A stretch of DNA of 64,000 nt, taken from assembly GCA_948567375.1 (NCBI GenBank), contig OX419760.1:19840001-19904000 (forward strand). The letters run 5' to 3'. Positions 49,401-59,960 of this stretch are shown piece by piece. Source of the stretch: Lunularia cruciata (Eukaryota > Streptophyta > Marchantiopsida > Lunulariales > Lunulariaceae). The stretch's first letter is position 1, and every line of letters starts with the position of its first letter. Below the pieces are notes generated by a model. The model saw only the letters and a program-made list of their open reading frames with translations. It searched no databases and was not told the DNA's origin. Position numbers and translations under genes: made by a program.

Positions 49401-52400
49401 AGCAACCAGATCTTTGTGTTGTAGAAGTTGAAGTCGATTCTTGCTGATGTGCCCAAGTCGCCAATGCCATAGGGAAATAATAGCAGAAGATGTATCCCTA
49501 GTTGGAATAGAGATTGCAGCAGCTTGAGGTTGCTCAATGGACTCTCCCAGAAGCCAAAAGTTATCCAATCTAGGACATGATGCAATCAGATTTGGCAGAT
49601 CATCATAAAAGAAAATGCTGGTTTCCTTTAACTGAAATGATCCATGTGACTTGCTCAACTGAAGTGTTGGATAGAGATTCTTGTTCAGCAAAGGAACATG
49701 TAGAACATCTTCTAGCATGTAGGACTTCCCTGAACAAGCAAGCTTAACAGAAATTGTCCCATGGCCTAGAATAGCAATATTAGAACCATCAGCCAAGTAA
49801 ACTTGTCTAGGTGGTGAATATGCTTCAAAGACAAGGAAACAAGTTCATTGGTAGGTCATGTGTTGAGAAGTAGCAGGGTCGATGTACCGTCTCTTGTCCT
49901 GAGTGACTGAAGGAACAACATCAACATTGTACAAGGAGAAGTGAGTTGTAGAAGCATTGGAGTGATGGTGTTCCTTGCCTCCTTTCTCCCTTGCATCAGC
50001 AATGCGCTTGCAGCAGTCTTTGATGTGATGTCCCTTCTTTGAACAGTAGTGACAAATGATAGAAGGTCTGAAGGAATTTTCTCCAGAAGATGTAGAGAAA
50101 TAACTCTGACTCTAACCGGAAGGTCTGCTGAAAGAGGTCTGACCAGGGGAAGGATTCTGACCAGAAAATCTGCTGAAAGAAATCTGACCAGAAAAACCAT
50201 GAGATGCATGCTTCCAGCTCCCCTTGTCTTTACCTTTGTTTTTGTAAGAAGATGTATAGCCTTGTGTGATAGCTAGAGCAATTGTTTGCTCTACAAGACC
50301 TTCATATTTCATATTGATCTCTTCTTGGAAAAGAATAGCAATGACATCAGAGAGATGTAGTGCCTTCTGTGTTCGCAATGATTGCAGAAAATACTTGAAA
50401 CTAGAAGGCATAGATCTCATCAAATGGAGCTTAGCTGCTGGTCATCGATTGGGTTGTTCACCGCAGCTAATTGGGTGAGGACTCCTCGAAATTTGGTAAT
50501 GTGCTTTGCTACACTGGTGCCTTCACGCATCTTCAAATTCATCAAAGTGTCCAGTATGATGAGAACCTTTGTTCATGTTCTTTGAAGTAGATGGTCTATT
50601 CTCAGGCATTCTGACTTCTGATGTATCAGACATCCTAACACTCAGCTTCCCTAGTCTCACCCGAGTAGACACTCGTAATTGCACACAGAAAGATTCAACT
50701 CTCTCCTAACCTTCAAAGACAATACAGCCAGTTCACTCACGCAACACAAATAACCTCCAATACTGAGATACAGAACTCCAATACAGAACACTCCTGAGAC
50801 ATCCTAACACTTAGCTTCCCTAGTCTCACCAGAGCAGACACTCCTAATTGCACACAGAAAGATTCAACTCTCTCCTAACATTCAAAGACAATACAGCCAG
50901 TTCACTCACACAGCACAAATAGCCTCCAATACTGAGATACAGAACTCCAATACAGAACACTCCTGAGGCAACTCAGGACTTCACGAGATGCAAAGGGGAA
51001 ATGCTAGAATTCAACTCCAGTAGAAGAAACTACCGACTGGGATTATATAGATAGAAGAGTGTACTAAGGTGTGCTGAATGGTGTGTTACCATAGTGCTCA
51101 TGTAACATATGCAGCTCATGGAAAACATGTGAACAGTGGATATGAACAATGTTTGCCCATGAACAGTACTTATTTTGTCTGATTCTAACAAAAAGTTCCT
51201 AAACTAGAGATTACCTAATTTAACACAATAGGTACATGATTGTGACATCATCGGTACCTTCGTACATGGTTGTTAAATCCATCCATACTTTGCTTGCCAA
51301 CATGTGCCTGCTGATGGTGGGAACAAACTCAGGAGCTAATGCTGAATTGATCGTTTCAAGGGCAACAAGATTCCTATGCTCCTAATTAGGTAGAGTAAAA
51401 GCTGAGATGGGCTTAACTTCAATACCATCAACAATTGTAAAAATTGAAGTCACCTTCAGTTTGAGGGCAAGACAATGTTTCCAAGATTGGAAATAATTGC
51501 CATTGAATTTGACAAAGGTTGAGTCAAATTGTATGGCTGGAATAGCAAATATTGCATCAGCAGCAGGAGCACCAACACCAGGACCCACACAAGCAGCAGA
51601 CATGATGATTTGATTCACAGAGGATAGTGGAGAATTTCTCTCCCATAACCCAGACTAACAGAGGATATAAGAGAAAATGCTTTCTCACAACCTAGAGAAA
51701 GAGACACTCTTCAGAAGAGAAACAAGGGACTCTTGTTTTTCCAAATACACTAGTGTGTAAAACTTAGACTTCTCAGAATTTCGAAATTTGTGTGTGTGCT
51801 AAAGCATCCCCTAGCAGCTAAAAGGAATTCTGAAACTTCGAGCTCTGATACCATGTGAGAAAATGAAATGAGTATGTAATCGATTGGTTGAACTAGTGAT
51901 AATCCCAGAACTGGGATTATATACGTACATGAGCATACTCTTAGAGCACACCTTTGCATCTACAGTTCTAAACGTGTAACTCACTGTCAAACGGGTAACT
52001 CATGTGTTCTTAACTTAACTCTAAGGTGTTCACATGTAACTCATGTGAACAGTAACATGTAAACAGTAGCTGAACAGTAACATGTGAACAGTAGTCATGG
52101 GAACAGTAGTCTAACACAACGCTGCATTATACTTCTAAGAAAGAGATCCTGTGCAGGTAGTCTCTGTAAGAAAATCTCCTAGAATGTGGAGTGCTCACAC
52201 CCGGAAGTAAGAGTGAGGAGAATTAACTTGAGAAGAGGAGGAAGAAATAGTGCTAAGTGAGAGGGAGAGATTATCCTGAGGATTAGAGTGTTGGTGGTGG
52301 TGATGAAGAACTCGTCCACGTACGTTGTATCCTATCTACAGGATTACAACAGTTAAGAACCCGAATCCAGAAGAGTTACTCTGCGTTGGCAGAGTCTCTA

Positions 52401-55400
52401 AAATTATTATGCAATCTAATTTGACCATTGGAAACAGCCAAAAATCATCAAAACTAAATTTTTCCATTGCTGCTATCAAAGGAGTGCACTCTGTTGCGCT
52501 CTGTTGGGGTAGAGTGACGAGCAGCAAGTGCTTTTCCTTTTTGGCAATGTTGTTGAAATTTTTTGAAAGCAGAACCCGATGTTTGTCCCGAGTTGCATTT
52601 ACCGGGTGTCAATGACTAAATGACGTAAATAACCCCTTAGTCAATTAAAGGTCTGGAAACGAGTGGTCCCTTGTATGCGTAATTCTGAGATTCTTTAGTT
52701 TCTGAAGAACATGATCCAGGGCTGTCGAAAAGTAAACTCTAAGAATGCTTTCTGTAACTGGAGGCCAAAAGATATGACCCGGAATCGGAAAGTGTTTCCC
52801 ATGTTGAGAGAAGCGATCGCTCTGCAGCGAGCCACCGCTTGATCAGAAGATCCCATGTTTACTTGTAGAGGAGGAAATGCTCAGAGTCGAAAGGGACCAG
52901 GGGCTATAGAGGTCACCAGCAAAACTAAATGTCACCAAAAAATTTTAACACGAAAATAGACAGACGGGGAGTTGGCGGACGGAAAATGGACGGATGGAGA
53001 ATTGATGGACTGAAAGTTGGCGGGCAGGAAATGGGGAACGGCTAAGGTGGATGGCTGCTTAACGGTTGTCTCTTAACTATCTGAATTAATGGGGAAATAA
53101 CCACAGGACCACATCATCTCTAGTATACACACTCATATCAGAATCTGCTCGTTCGAAATCCTGCTCTCTCAAGTATGAGTCTAGTTTCTCATACCAGGCT
53201 CTAGGAGCTTGCTTAAGACCATATAAAGCCTTCTTAAGCAAGCATACTTTTCCAAAGCCTTCAGTATATCCATCTGGAACATCCATGCAGATAGACTCTC
53301 TCAAATCTCCATTGAGAAAGACTGTTTTCACATCTGACTGCTCCACTTCCCAATCTCTCTCTGCTGCAAGAGCTAAAAACATGCGAATAGATCTATACCT
53401 AGCAACAGGTGCAAGAGTTTCTGAATAATCTATTGATGCTGTCTGATTGAAGCCCTTTGCGACAAGTCTTGCCTTGTACTTCAGGATCGCATTCTCAGCT
53501 CCACGTTTGACCCTGAAAACCCATTTACAGTCAATTGCTTTCTTACCTGGTGGTAAATCAGCTAGTATCCATGTACCATTAGTCTGAAGAGTCTTCTTCT
53601 CTTCTGCTACAGCCAACTCCCACTAACTCGAATCTGGTCTGAGCATAGCTTGCTGTAAAGTGTCTGGATCACAATCTTCATGACAGATGTAAGATTCATC
53701 TAACATCACTTCTGATAGAAAGCCAAGTCTGTCAATATGTTTTCTGTCCCTCTGTGATCTTCTTGGCTCTGTGCCCAGGAGTTTCATGTCATCTCTTGAC
53801 ATCTCTGGAATCTCACTCAAAAATTCTGCATCTGCAGTCTACTTCTGAGAGTCTTCTTCTGTAGCATCAGAATCAGAAACCACAGTCTGTTTAGGCTTTC
53901 TTTTGTACACCTTCAGACTCTCCTTTGGTGAACCATCAGCTTCAGGTAGAGATTGCTCTTCTGATGATTGATCTGAAGAGCTGACTCTGCAGCTTGGGAA
54001 GATAGGTTGATCAGGCTGATCAGACTGGTCAGCTTGCTTCTGCAACTCATCACTGTTCTCCCTCCAAGTCCTTAATTCATCAAAGAGTACATCTCTACTT
54101 CTGATGATCTGTCCAGACTTACGATTGTACAGAAGATATCCTTTCAGTCCCTCTTTATATCCTACAAAAAGAATTCTCTCAGCCTTCTTTGTGGACTTCC
54201 TCCTTTGCTCCTTGAGAATATGAACATAGGCAGGACATCCACAAACTTTCAAAGCTGAAATATTAGGCATCTTACCACTCCAGCATTCTTCAGGAGTTCT
54301 TCCTTGCACTGCTGTGGTACCATTGAGAAAGTTTGCAGTGCTAATTGCAGCACCCCAAAACTTTCTCTCCAGCTTGGCATGTTGGAGAATTGCCAATGCT
54401 TTGTCCACCAGTGTCCTATTCAACCTTTCTGCAACTCCATTCTGTGCACAACTGTCTATGGCAGTACAGTCAGAGAAGAATTCCTTTCTCTGACAAAAAA
54501 GAGAGGAATTCCTCATTTCTGTACTCTCTGCCTCCATCTGTTCTCAATCACTTGACTTTCATCCCAGTCTGCAACTCAGCCATGGCTACAAACTTCTGGA
54601 ATTTTCGCAGCACTTCATCTTTTCTTTTCATGAGATAGATAAAGCTCTTTCTACTGTAATCATCCACAAAGGAAATATAGTAGGCTGCTCCACTCAATGA
54701 CTTCTCAGTCATGTATCCCCAGACATCAGAATGTATGACATCTAGAAGACCCAAAGCTCTAGATGAAGATTTCTTGGGGATAGGAGCTTTGTGTGCCTTA
54801 CCTTCTGCACACCCAATGCAAAATTCGAGTTTTCCTTTGGGATCTAGTTTCAACCCATCCACTACCTTCTCTAGAGCATGTAGGTTTTGCTCTGACAAGT
54901 GCCCTAACCTCAAATGCTAGAGATGGATATCATTCCTGTTTTCTGCTACCAATGCAGAATCAGGACAATCAGCTTCCATCAACTTGAACAGCTTCCTTTT
55001 GGAAGTACCATACCCAAGGACCAGCTCTCTTTTCTTCAAAGTGCATTGATTTCTGTTGCTCTCAAACAGAACATCCACTCCATGCTCCATGAGGAGATGT
55101 ATTGATATCAAGTTCTTGGTGTAATCTGGAACATAGAGCACACTTTCCAAATAGCTCTTACAAGAACTTGTATTAGATCTTCCCATGAAGGCAATAGGAA
55201 CTTTGTCCGTTCCTAACACTGGATTCAAAATCCAAGTACACAATGAACACTCTTGGGAATCTTCTGAGGTTGAAGAGTTGAGAACAGCTCCTTCTGGTAA
55301 CAGATATGAGAGGCGGCTCCAGAATCCAAGAACCATCCAGAACCGTTTGAGGACAACTGTGATTCTGCCAACATTCCACAAATCTAGCTCTTCTGCTGAG

Positions 55401-58400
55401 TACACTCCTCATTGCTTTCTATGTCATAGCACTCCTTTGTGTTGTAAGCTGAACTCCTAGATTTTCGACCCTTTTCTTGGCTGCTTTCTTCAGCTCTCGT
55501 TCTCTCTTTTCTCTTTTCTTGGGACATACAGGTGCAATATGACCTTTCTCATGACAGAAATAACAAGTTTTGTCATCAACAGTACTAACTCCTTTCCCAA
55601 ATTTACTCACTCTTCTATCTAGCACTCTTCTTGACAGAGAAGAAGCACTGAACAGAGCAACATCTCCCAACTCATTTAACTTCATCTCTTTGTACTCTCT
55701 GTCTCTGCTAAACACCAACTAAACACCAACAATGTTTATCACATAATTTCATGTGACAACTTCAACAGGTAAAACTTTCAGAGCTACTAGCTTGAAAGGA
55801 GAGTCCTTATTTTTGAGGTTGATTTTATATTTCTTTGTAAATACAATCTCATTCTTCTTGACACTCTTGAAATTTTTTTGTAATTTTGACAAATGTAAAA
55901 TGAAATCATTATTATCATCTTCCAGTTTCATATTCCACATTGCATTCCAGATTCGGTTGGAACTCTCCAACTTTTCAATAGAATAACAACTCTTGAGTTT
56001 ATGCCCAATCTCACAACTCCAAGCATAAATGTCTACTAGTCTCTGATCGACTCTTGCATAGCCCTTAGCATAAACCTCATAGTAATAGAGTGCTTGATTC
56101 TCTCCTCCTTGTTGGACTCTAGCTCATCTATATCATGAGCTTCTAGTGCCAAGTCTAACAATCATAACTGTCTAAAATAGAATTCACATCCAAAGCGCAG
56201 GATCTGTAATTAGTGTTTCCCCGTCTCTCTATCTCTTTGAGTTTTCAAATCAACTGCAATGGTGACTGTGGACCCATAACCTAATGAGAACTATTGTTTC
56301 TGCTCTTTGAAGTAAAAGGTCTGTCATTCTAATCTCTAATGTATCAGACATCACTAACACACATCAATACTAGATCTTCTCTCTCTTGTATCAGAGCTCA
56401 AAGATAGCACACAAGCTCACTCACGCAGTATTAATAACACCAAACATTGAAATCGCATAGAATACACCTGAGATTATGTTCAACAGTTGAGGATTTCATG
56501 AAATACAAGGTGTTGAGAATCACCATTGTAGAAAAATTAATTGCAACAAGTGCGGAAAACATTCATATATACAAATAAGCACACCGTAGAAAATTGCTTT
56601 GCACAACCTTAATTAGGGTTACGTTCCATTTTACCCTAAATAGATAACAAAACTCTAGAGAAATCTAACAAAACCATAAAAATAAAAATTTTTATTAAAT
56701 TAGAGATTAATTAAAACTAACATAAAATATAACAAAACTCTAGAGAAATCTAACAAAATTATAAAAACAAGAAAATTTATTAAATTAGAGATTAACTAAA
56801 ACTACCATAAAATATATCGCAACAGGCACTATGGATGTTTGAGGCCGGAGACACTAAACAACAAAGGGAAGCAGAAGGCGGCCATAATAAACCTCCGCAC
56901 AAACACCAAGCAAGTGTCAATGCCCCTCATATTGACAAGTGACAATGGCAATGGGATAGTGAGATATTTAGGTAACAAAGTCATAGGAACCAAAAACAGA
57001 TAGAATTACCACAATCCTTTGAACGGAGTCTCCTTCATTGACTCCATTCGCCCTGAACACTAGAACCACTACCTCTACCAGTATCACCTCCAGATATGTT
57101 TGGTCCTCTGAATCTTATAGATTAGCATGATAGATAATGAACCACTTGTACAAGAACGTATTTTATCAGTCATGCTCATCCATTGGACTCTCTTTTAACA
57201 ATCATGTAACAGGTTTGTTCTCTTGTAGCAATCATGTAACAGATCTGTTATGTAACGGCACTGACCCTAGGAGTCTTGCATGAGTTATGTTAGTGGAGAA
57301 TCTTGCATCAGTTATGTCTTGCATGAGTTATGTTAGTGAAGAATCTTGCATCAGTTATGTAACGACTGAGTCTTTCAGATATACCTCTTGATCTTCGGGA
57401 GCTTGTCTATGTACCTATATAATCCCTACCTAGGGGTTATCAGAGGCTAATCATTCATTTCCCTTCAGTTTCTCACAGAATCACTTGTTTTTGCTCCAAC
57501 TCCGTGCAGACCACAACTGTGTTTTGCCACAGATTTCACTCTGTTGAGACTCCATGACCAGTACAGTCCCATGACACGGAAGACAGATACATAATTATTG
57601 TATTGATCCTACTATTGTCTACTGTGCTGTGAGATATTTCTGTCACATAAAGAAATTAGAAAGGGTGAAAACATATGGAAGGAGTCTGATTACCCGAAAT
57701 TTCCGTCAATCTGGAATGGAGGGTGAGCATTAAAAAGGTTACAGTATAACCCGCCTCCATCATAACGTTCTGTGGTCTCATCTGGACCAATCAGAGAGAA
57801 CATCCTCGCGACCATCCTGTAAGCATGATCCTCATTCCAAAGACGGGCCCACAAGGCAATCTTCCACGCCATGGACCATCCTGGACCAACTTCTCCTGCA
57901 TTATTGTACATCACACTCAATTACAATCTTTTAGTTTCTGAAGATCGATAATCTTATGTGTCTTGCTGTCAACTTGTTTGGCAAAAAGTATAAATTACCT
58001 TTCAAAGTTAACTATCACTGCTCCTGTTTCTCACACAAATCCTCTGTCCTTAGCGCTGGTAGCTGACTGATAAGTTTCAAATGGAAGTAGCTGAATCTTG
58101 CACATGGAAGAGTGTTGGTCCTACTTATTACCGATTTTGCATGTGGGACAGAGTAAAAGATCTAGATCACTTTTCTCGTCTAATTTCTGCGTGTAAGTAT
58201 TCACTATCATTTCCTTCTTCATATCGTTGCTCTATTGACTGAGTGAAGGCATATTGCCTAAAATTCCGACTAGCAGCAGGGACATGTGAGCTTATAGGAA
58301 GATCTGAGCCGATGCCGGTTGGGACCGATAATAAATGTAACTTAGTATTGGTTCCAACCTCGAGCCATAGGTAGCAATTGGGTCTGGTTCCGACACATTT

Positions 58401-59920
58401 AAACAAAAGGGAAGTGAATGCAACATAGTCACATGTAATGCAGTCTACGGAAGTAAATGCAGGGCAACTCCTAAAATTCAACGCTGTGCAAGCAAGGAAA
58501 TGCATGCACTCGTAACAAATTATGAACAACTTGAATACGGAACAATATGAATCCCAGAGGAAATTCATTCATGATGATCCTGACACAGTTATGTACATGT
58601 TAACTAAGTAAACAATGGAAGTAATGCACACACAATACCCAAACACGACTAGCTACAAGGTAACCGAGAAGCCTTATTGAGGGCGAGTACGAATATCTCT
58701 TAGCAAAAGCAGGTGCGACTATGTGCTTAATCAATAGACACAACTGTTGATGGAAACAGTGGTCCAGGAACCTTCAACAACAACGGAGTGGGTGGCGAAC
58801 ATCAAGGCACCACCTTTATCCATCGAATTTGTCAGCGCCGGACAATGGTCCTGGCAATTGCGTTCTGTCATCATTCCGTTTGAGAAAGGCTGACCCAGTT
58901 TCTGGTTGGCTAGCAAAACTGAGAAGACAGAATGGCACAGTAAAGCACGACCGAACAAAAGCAGTTCGGAATACAATGACGAAGAGACTGGCATGGGCTA
59001 TTCCTAATAGGTTTCGGACGACTATGAGGAGGAACGAATCTAGCTAAAGACGTCACCAAAGAAGAAACATGAGGGAAGAACTCCAGCAACAAATAAACTC
59101 CAAGCAATTTAGACACTCAACGTCACTGAGAAAACCCGACTCTATATAATTATGTAGCTTCGGATTTGAAACACGGACGTCATGATTTGAAACGAGGCTT
59201 AGATTCAGTGCCCAATTATTACCTCGTTTCAGGATGCTTTGGGTAGCAGCTTCACATAACTCAGGCGTAGCAAGAGGTGTAATGGCACGGCCAGGAAAGA
59301 CACCGAACAAGTGTGACATGTGTCTGTGATGCTCCTCGGGGTCTCGAAATTCTTGGCCCTACACATTAAATATTGGTCAAAGTTTCTGTTGCCTAAGAAA
59401 GATGCTATTAATTTTTTCGATGACTGTTGTCAACCATGAAAGAGCCACCGAAAGTATCTATATATCAGGTACACAATCCTCGGATCAGGGCGTTGAAACG
59501 AGATTCAAGTCTCAAATCAGGTAGACCAAGAGAACGGCAAGCGATATCACATTTGGAAGCATATCTCCTACAAAGAAGCCAGGATAAATTTACCCATTCC
59601 ATAAGGCAACCGTCACGTGAGAGCTTGACTGGACTAAGCCGGCCGAGGACTGCTTTGAGCACTCCAGTGAACTCCTCATCCCGGCTTCCCAGAATCTGGC
59701 ACAAACAAGAACATCGTTTCCATGAAAAACTCATGAGACATTGATGTGACCAGCGGCACACATGAGGCATCTCCTTACCGAAACAAGACTTCTTTAGACT
59801 TTTCTAGTTGGATGACACCAGTTCTAAGAATAGTAAGTGTTTCTTAGACTCAAGAAAATATGCGCTTTCCGTCACGGCAGATACTACGTTGTTGACAATC
59901 TGACAACTCATGCAGAACTT
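40465..59920 (-). CDS. GH95 alpha-L-fucosidase-like gene, C-terminal exons (5' end missing)
   Basis: GH95 enzymes remove alpha-1,2-linked fucose, in plants from apoplastic xyloglucan. Exons in order: 59594-59695, 59223-59358, 57694-57895 and 40465-40819, each with AG/GT borders. They total 795 nt in one frame (264 aa plus stop). Motifs: SRDGCLMEW, then across the junction [24 protein letters not shown] joined to [33 protein letters not shown] joined to FTGAVAEM, and LYLLPALP. The QIDGNFG aspartate is in the family's catalytic region. A weaker upstream exon may start at 59920 after a pyrimidine-rich acceptor ([14 protein letters not shown]); its end is unclear. Usual length is about 800 aa, so two thirds lie to the right, beyond the copia insertion at 61134, or are lost. 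All four exons are open, so the gene may be live. Confidence 0.9.
40970..41107 (-). repeat. PLE-associated repeat fragment left of copia A
   Basis: GAGAGCAGAAGCAGTTCGAA and ATCAAGAATTCATTAA resemble, base for base with changes, the 3' end of the repeat units at 14000 (reverse strand) and the copy at 60430. It is cut by the LTR start at 41108. Confidence 0.5.
41108..42174 (-). repeat. Left (3') LTR of copia A, carrying a PLE-derived insertion
   Basis: It is 1067 bp, of which 41418-42001 is inserted repeat. It contains the palindrome AGCCCTAATTAGGGCT at 42050-42065 and a TATA-like CATATATATGC at 42010. A four-fold TCATGTATCTAG-type repeat follows at 42083-42146; the right LTR has a single unit there. 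Confidence 0.88.
41418..42001 (-). mobile_element. 5'-truncated PLE-associated repeat inside the left LTR
   Basis: GAGCACTCATATA occurs on both sides (41405-41417 and 42002-42014), a 13-bp target duplication. The insert matches the minus strand of the third PLE unit (14600-15187). Its 3' end is the same as that of the insert in the other LTR, while its 5' end is cut shorter, at GGGAAGCAGAAGG. Confidence 0.75.
42182..46369 (-). pseudogene. Copia A gag-pol polyprotein
   Basis: The frame starts with an ATG inside the primer-binding site (46369-46367). Gag: [14 protein letters not shown] near 46310 and knuckle [14 protein letters not shown] near 45620. Protease: [12 protein letters not shown] near 45395. 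Integrase: HLRLGHLS and [12 protein letters not shown], core [19 protein letters not shown] and [33 protein letters not shown] and YVDDLLLLG near 43150. RNase [12 protein letters not shown] and [13 protein letters not shown], then [14 protein letters not shown]. Breaks are single stops or small indels near 46150, 45570, 45440, 44204, 43799, 43530, 43250 and 42425. Otherwise every domain is complete. Confidence 0.93.
46361..46373 (-). promoter_or_regulatory. Copia A primer-binding site, complementary to an internal part of initiator tRNA-Met
   Basis: Read on the minus strand, GGTTATGGGCCCA directly follows the 5' LTR. Its complement TGGGCCCATAACC is the anticodon stem-loop of plant initiator tRNA-Met (anticodon CAU), not the tRNA 3' end. 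This half-tRNA priming is known from Drosophila copia and yeast Ty5. The family member at 56269-56281 keeps it with one change. Confidence 0.78.
46374..47713 (-). repeat. Right (5') LTR of copia A, carrying a PLE-derived insertion
   Basis: It is 1340 bp, longer than its partner because its insert (46683-47591) is larger and of a different subtype. The outer end AACTAACA at 47713 abuts copia B sequence in the middle of an RT codon. Confidence 0.88.
46683..47591 (-). mobile_element. PLE-associated repeat inside the right LTR
   Basis: GAGCACTCATATA flanks it at 46670-46682 and 47592-47604. The insert matches the minus strand of the second PLE unit (13186-14046) over its whole length and contains a private 53-bp tandem duplication at 46904-47009. 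The family A LTR at 56282 has no insert at this site, giving an empty-site comparison. Confidence 0.8.
47714..49860 (-). pseudogene. Copia B protease, integrase and partial RT
   Basis: Protease-to-integrase: [12 protein letters not shown] near 49790, [15 protein letters not shown] and CSPCLHGKQ near 49340 (zinc domain), core with [16 protein letters not shown] and [11 protein letters not shown] near 48960. A 4-bp deletion near 48870, compared with the other family member, shifts the frame, so the ORF then reads nonsense to 48222. RT restarts at 48115 with [20 protein letters not shown] and [19 protein letters not shown], and breaks off at 47714. Confidence 0.88.
50557..51225 (-). mobile_element. 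Solo LTR related to copia A, inserted in copia B gag
   Basis: It has TGATGAGAACC and AATTTAACA ends like the family A LTR. Target duplication is CAGTA (50552-50556) on the left and CAATA (51226-51230) on the right, one change. Against the second family B copy (near 62000) the flanks rejoin exactly. It includes a 169-bp tandem duplication at 50629-50966. Confidence 0.85.
50629..50966. repeat. Tandem duplication, two units of 169 bp, in the solo LTR
   Basis: GACATCCTAACACTCAGCTT at 50629 recurs as GACATCCTAACACTTAGCTT at 50798, and both units end with GAACACTCCTGAG. Confidence 0.92.
51842..51853 (-). promoter_or_regulatory. Copia B primer-binding site
   Basis: On the minus strand TGGTATCAGAGC, exactly complementary to the 3' end of plant initiator tRNA-Met, directly after the LTR. 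Confidence 0.9.
51854..52116 (-). repeat. 5' LTR of copia B
   Basis: A 263-bp LTR, TGTTAG...CTCACA on the minus strand. It matches 61134-61387 in length, ends and a TATATAATCCCAG-like core. Confidence 0.88.
52117..52620 (-). pseudogene. Second PLE fragment: GIY-YIG domain
   Basis: On the minus strand, across frame changes, [20 protein letters not shown] (about 52540-52600), [19 protein letters not shown] (about 52430-52490), IGYNVRGR (about 52310-52335) and [14 protein letters not shown] (about 52145-52190) follow in the same order as in the PLE at 9263-9770. It is cut by the copia B LTR at 52116. It shows that the nuclease belongs to a repeated family and is not a chance neighbour. Confidence 0.85.
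52621..53111. other. No recognisable gene
   Basis: Non-repetitive except for short GGACGG/GGCGGAC-type repetitions at 52960-53030. It lies between the PLE fragment and the truncated copia A copy. Confidence 0.5.
53112..56268 (-). pseudogene. Copia A second-copy gag-pol, truncated
   Basis: Gag knuckle [14 protein letters not shown] near 55545; protease region near 55330 frame-shifted; integrase with [12 protein letters not shown] near 54820, HSDVWGY near 54740 and [11 protein letters not shown] near 54430; the TDGGREY box is damaged near 54535. [39 protein letters not shown], ending at MSVYTRDD near 53115. Confidence 0.9.
56282..56722 (-). repeat. 5' LTR of the truncated copia A copy
   Basis: A 441-bp LTR next to a primer-binding site at 56269-56281 (minus strand GGTTATGGGTCCA). 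Around 56560, CATTCATATATACAAATAAG is the uninterrupted version of the site that holds inserts in the other two LTRs. Confidence 0.78.
56644..56813. repeat. Tandem duplication, two units of 85 bp
   Basis: ATAACAAAACTCTAGAGAAA at 56644 recurs at 56729. Each unit ends in the LTR end sequence (AAACTAACATA / AAACTACCATA), so it duplicates the LTR border. Confidence 0.88.
56814..56940 (-). repeat. PLE-associated repeat fragment
   Basis: ATATCGCAACAGGCACTATG and AGAAGGCGGCCATAATAAAC match the minus strand of the PLE units near 14660 and 14610. Confidence 0.75.
57128..57647. repeat. LTR-like remnant of uncertain family
   Basis: TG...CA ends (TGATAGATAATG ... TTTCTGTCACA) enclose a TATATAATCC core, reminiscent of copia B LTRs. 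No target duplication and no second copy are visible, so this is tentative. It includes a 43-bp tandem duplication at 57274-57359 (TCTTGCATGAGTTATGTTAG). Confidence 0.3.
57896..59222 (-). other. 1,327-bp intron of the GH95 gene
   Basis: Donor CGAG/GTAATAAT at 59222 and acceptor TTTCTG...TGCAG/GAGAAG ending at 57896. Open frames inside it (58167-58568, 58731-58994) have no motif. No transposon was recognised. Confidence 0.8.
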
Positions 59921-59960
59921 CTGTGTGTGAAGTAAGAAGAGAAGTCATCCGTAGAACTGG

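Larger units (their letters stand above)
49860..51603 (-). pseudogene. Copia B gag, split by a solo LTR
   Basis: The N-terminal part (51382-51603) has [20 protein letters not shown], typical copia gag. The C-terminal part (49860-50556) has [20 protein letters not shown], a run of SGQ(N)SFSR-type repeats and knuckle [14 protein letters not shown] near 50045. The parts are separated by the solo LTR at 50557-51225 and single stops. Confidence 0.85.
47714..52116 (-). mobile_element. Ty1/copia family B element, 3' part missing
   Basis: It reads right to left: LTR (51854-52116), primer-binding site, gag with a solo LTR inside, protease, integrase and the first part of RT. At 47714 RT stops at the codons before the expected YGLKQAP box, where the copia A LTR begins. 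The RT end, RNase H and 3' LTR are absent from the window. A second copy of the family lies at 61134-64000. Confidence 0.9.
53112..56722 (-). mobile_element. Second copia A element, 3'-truncated
   Basis: It parallels 43180-46373 from gag to RT and has its own 5' LTR (56282-56722), here without the PLE-derived insert. Homology ends at 53112 just before the YVDD box, so RT end, RNase H and 3' LTR are missing. It has more damage than the first copy, particularly in gag (55750-56270). Confidence 0.9.
40820..57693 (-). other. 16,874-bp intron of the GH95 gene, filled with nested transposons
   Basis: Donor TTCGG/GTAATC at 57693 and acceptor CTTATAG/GTTCAC at 40820. Joining gives FGFTG, where GH95 proteins have NFGF(T/A)AAVAEM, so the exon pair is correct. 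Nearly the whole intron is retrotransposon sequence, detailed in the entries inside it. Confidence 0.88.

Noticed and set aside
58167-58994. Minus-strand frames of 133 and 87 aa inside a GH95 intron
   Set aside because: No motif, and they lie between exons that join correctly.
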